Source of the DNA: Syntrophaceae bacterium UBA1062
GTDB taxonomy: Bacteria > Desulfobacterota > Desulfomonilia > UBA1062
DNA: 6,130 nt
Assembly (NCBI GenBank): GCA_002316295.1
Contig: DCDF01000039.1
Location: 1-6,130 of the forward strand
Direction: 5' to 3'
Shown one piece after another: positions 5,827 to 6,130 of the stretch (its first letter is position 1; each line of letters opens with the position of its first letter). The translations under genes and the position numbers were made by a program. The notes under the pieces are model-generated. The model searched no databases and had not been told where the DNA came from. It worked only from the letters and a program-made list of their open reading frames with translations.

Positions 5827-6074
5827 TGTTCGCCTCCACTCCTGTACGGTACAAGGCGCGAAATCATCATGAAAACATATGCAGTGCGGGTGCAACTCCA
5901 ACCATACTGCGGCGTCGGCCGCCTCTCCGCCGCTTTCACGACACGTCACTCCATAACACAGAATCATGAAAAGTGAAAATCATTCCCTATGATTCATGAA
6001 TAACACTCGTGTTCCTTTTTTACAGCACAAAAAACCGACCCCTGCCGCATCTCCATCACATTCACCGAGCGGCC
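5827..6074. other. Intergenic region upstream of acuC with repeats and palindromes
   Basis: About 250 bp with no supportable gene, more AT-rich near 5945-6040 than its surroundings. It holds two near-identical direct repeats, GAATCATGAA (5961-5970) and GATTCATGAA (5991-6000), offset by exactly 30 bp. It also holds an inverted repeat GAATCAT/ATGATTC (5961-5967/5989-5995), the 10-bp palindrome ATTCATGAAT (5992-6001), and a further TCATGAA at 5867-5873. These look operator-like. No convincing -35/-10 pair was found for acuC; the nearest on the - strand (TTCACT, 16 bp, TATGGA ending at 5950) is weak. Confidence 0.4.
5961..6001. repeat. Paired 10-bp repeats with inverted-repeat arms, possible operator
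   Basis: GAATCATGAA at 5961 and GATTCATGAA at 5991 differ at one base and are spaced 30 bp apart (about three helical turns). The first 7 bases of the left copy are also the exact reverse complement of 5989-5995. The second copy includes the perfect palindrome ATTCATGAAT. A regulator binding site is inferred; the core TCATGA also occurs several times in coding DNA in this window. Confidence 0.35.
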
Positions 6075-6088
6075 GGAGAGGATGAGCG

Positions 6089-6130
6089 GTGAAGACGCCG
6101 CAGCCTATGCTGGAAGCCGTGTGGCGCCTA
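6089..6130 (+). CDS. Possible 5' end of a divergent gene (14 codons, cut by window edge)
   Basis: GTG at 6089 is preceded by GGAGAGGA (6075-6082) at 6 nt, and the frame stays open to the window end, reading (M)KTPQPMLEAVWRL. An ATG at 6082 in another frame (MSGEDAAAYAGSRVAP) is also open, but it lies on top of the best ribosome binding site. The fragment is too short to recognise a family. If real, it would be transcribed divergently from acuC and share the repeat-containing upstream region. Confidence 0.3.
   Translation, partial: MKTPQPMLEAVWRL

Noticed and set aside
5815..5967. 51-residue N-terminal extension of AcuC from ATG 5967
   Set aside because: The extension is Cys/His/Arg-rich with no similarity to family N-termini, and a GTG with a ribosome binding site sits exactly where the family start is expected.
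6003..6021. AACA-CTCG-TGTT followed by a T6 run on the + strand as a terminator
   Set aside because: The stem has only four mostly A-T pairs, too weak for intrinsic termination, and no + strand gene is seen upstream that would need it.

Overview
The window looks like chromosomal core sequence from a moderately GC-rich Gram-negative bacterium that makes isoprenoids by the MEP pathway. The best guess is a member of the former Deltaproteobacteria (Desulfobacterota and relatives). The reasons are the order ispE - spoVG - tRNA-Gln - prs, a SpoVG protein outside Firmicutes, a DUF1844 protein, and an AcuC-type deacetylase. This placement is inferred from protein character and gene order, not from a search.

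Layout. The left edge (1-444, + strand) is the 3' end of a ComM/YifB-type AAA+ gene. It converges, across a 40-bp gap, on a long leftward block that fills almost all the rest of the window. In order of transcription on the - strand the block holds: acuC-like deacetylase (5814-4681), DUF1844 protein (4589-4212), HtrA/Deg-family periplasmic protease (4208-2712), ispE (2715-1828), spoVG (1868-1602), tRNA-Gln(UUG) (1555-1482) and prs (1453-485). From the DUF1844 gene to spoVG the genes are packed with gaps of a few bases or overlaps (htrA/ispE by 4 bp, ispE/spoVG by 41 bp), so co-transcription and translational coupling are likely. The right edge (5815-6130) is about 316 bp with no secure gene. 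It holds AT-rich repeat and palindrome sequence and perhaps the first 14 codons of a divergent gene.

How the genes fit together. They do not form one pathway. Prs makes PRPP for nucleotides and some amino acids, IspE performs one MEP-pathway step, HtrA does envelope protein quality control, SpoVG is a small nucleic-acid-binding regulator, and AcuC is a zinc deacetylase. Two good sigma70-like promoters can be read inside coding sequence. One, in ispE, could drive spoVG and what follows. The other, in the last codons of spoVG, could drive tRNA-Gln and prs. They suggest that the apparently single operon is really several nested transcription units.

I found no mobile element, CRISPR array, toxin-antitoxin pair or clearly novel system. 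The most interesting signals are the embedded promoters, the gene overlaps, and the repeat/palindrome cluster upstream of acuC.
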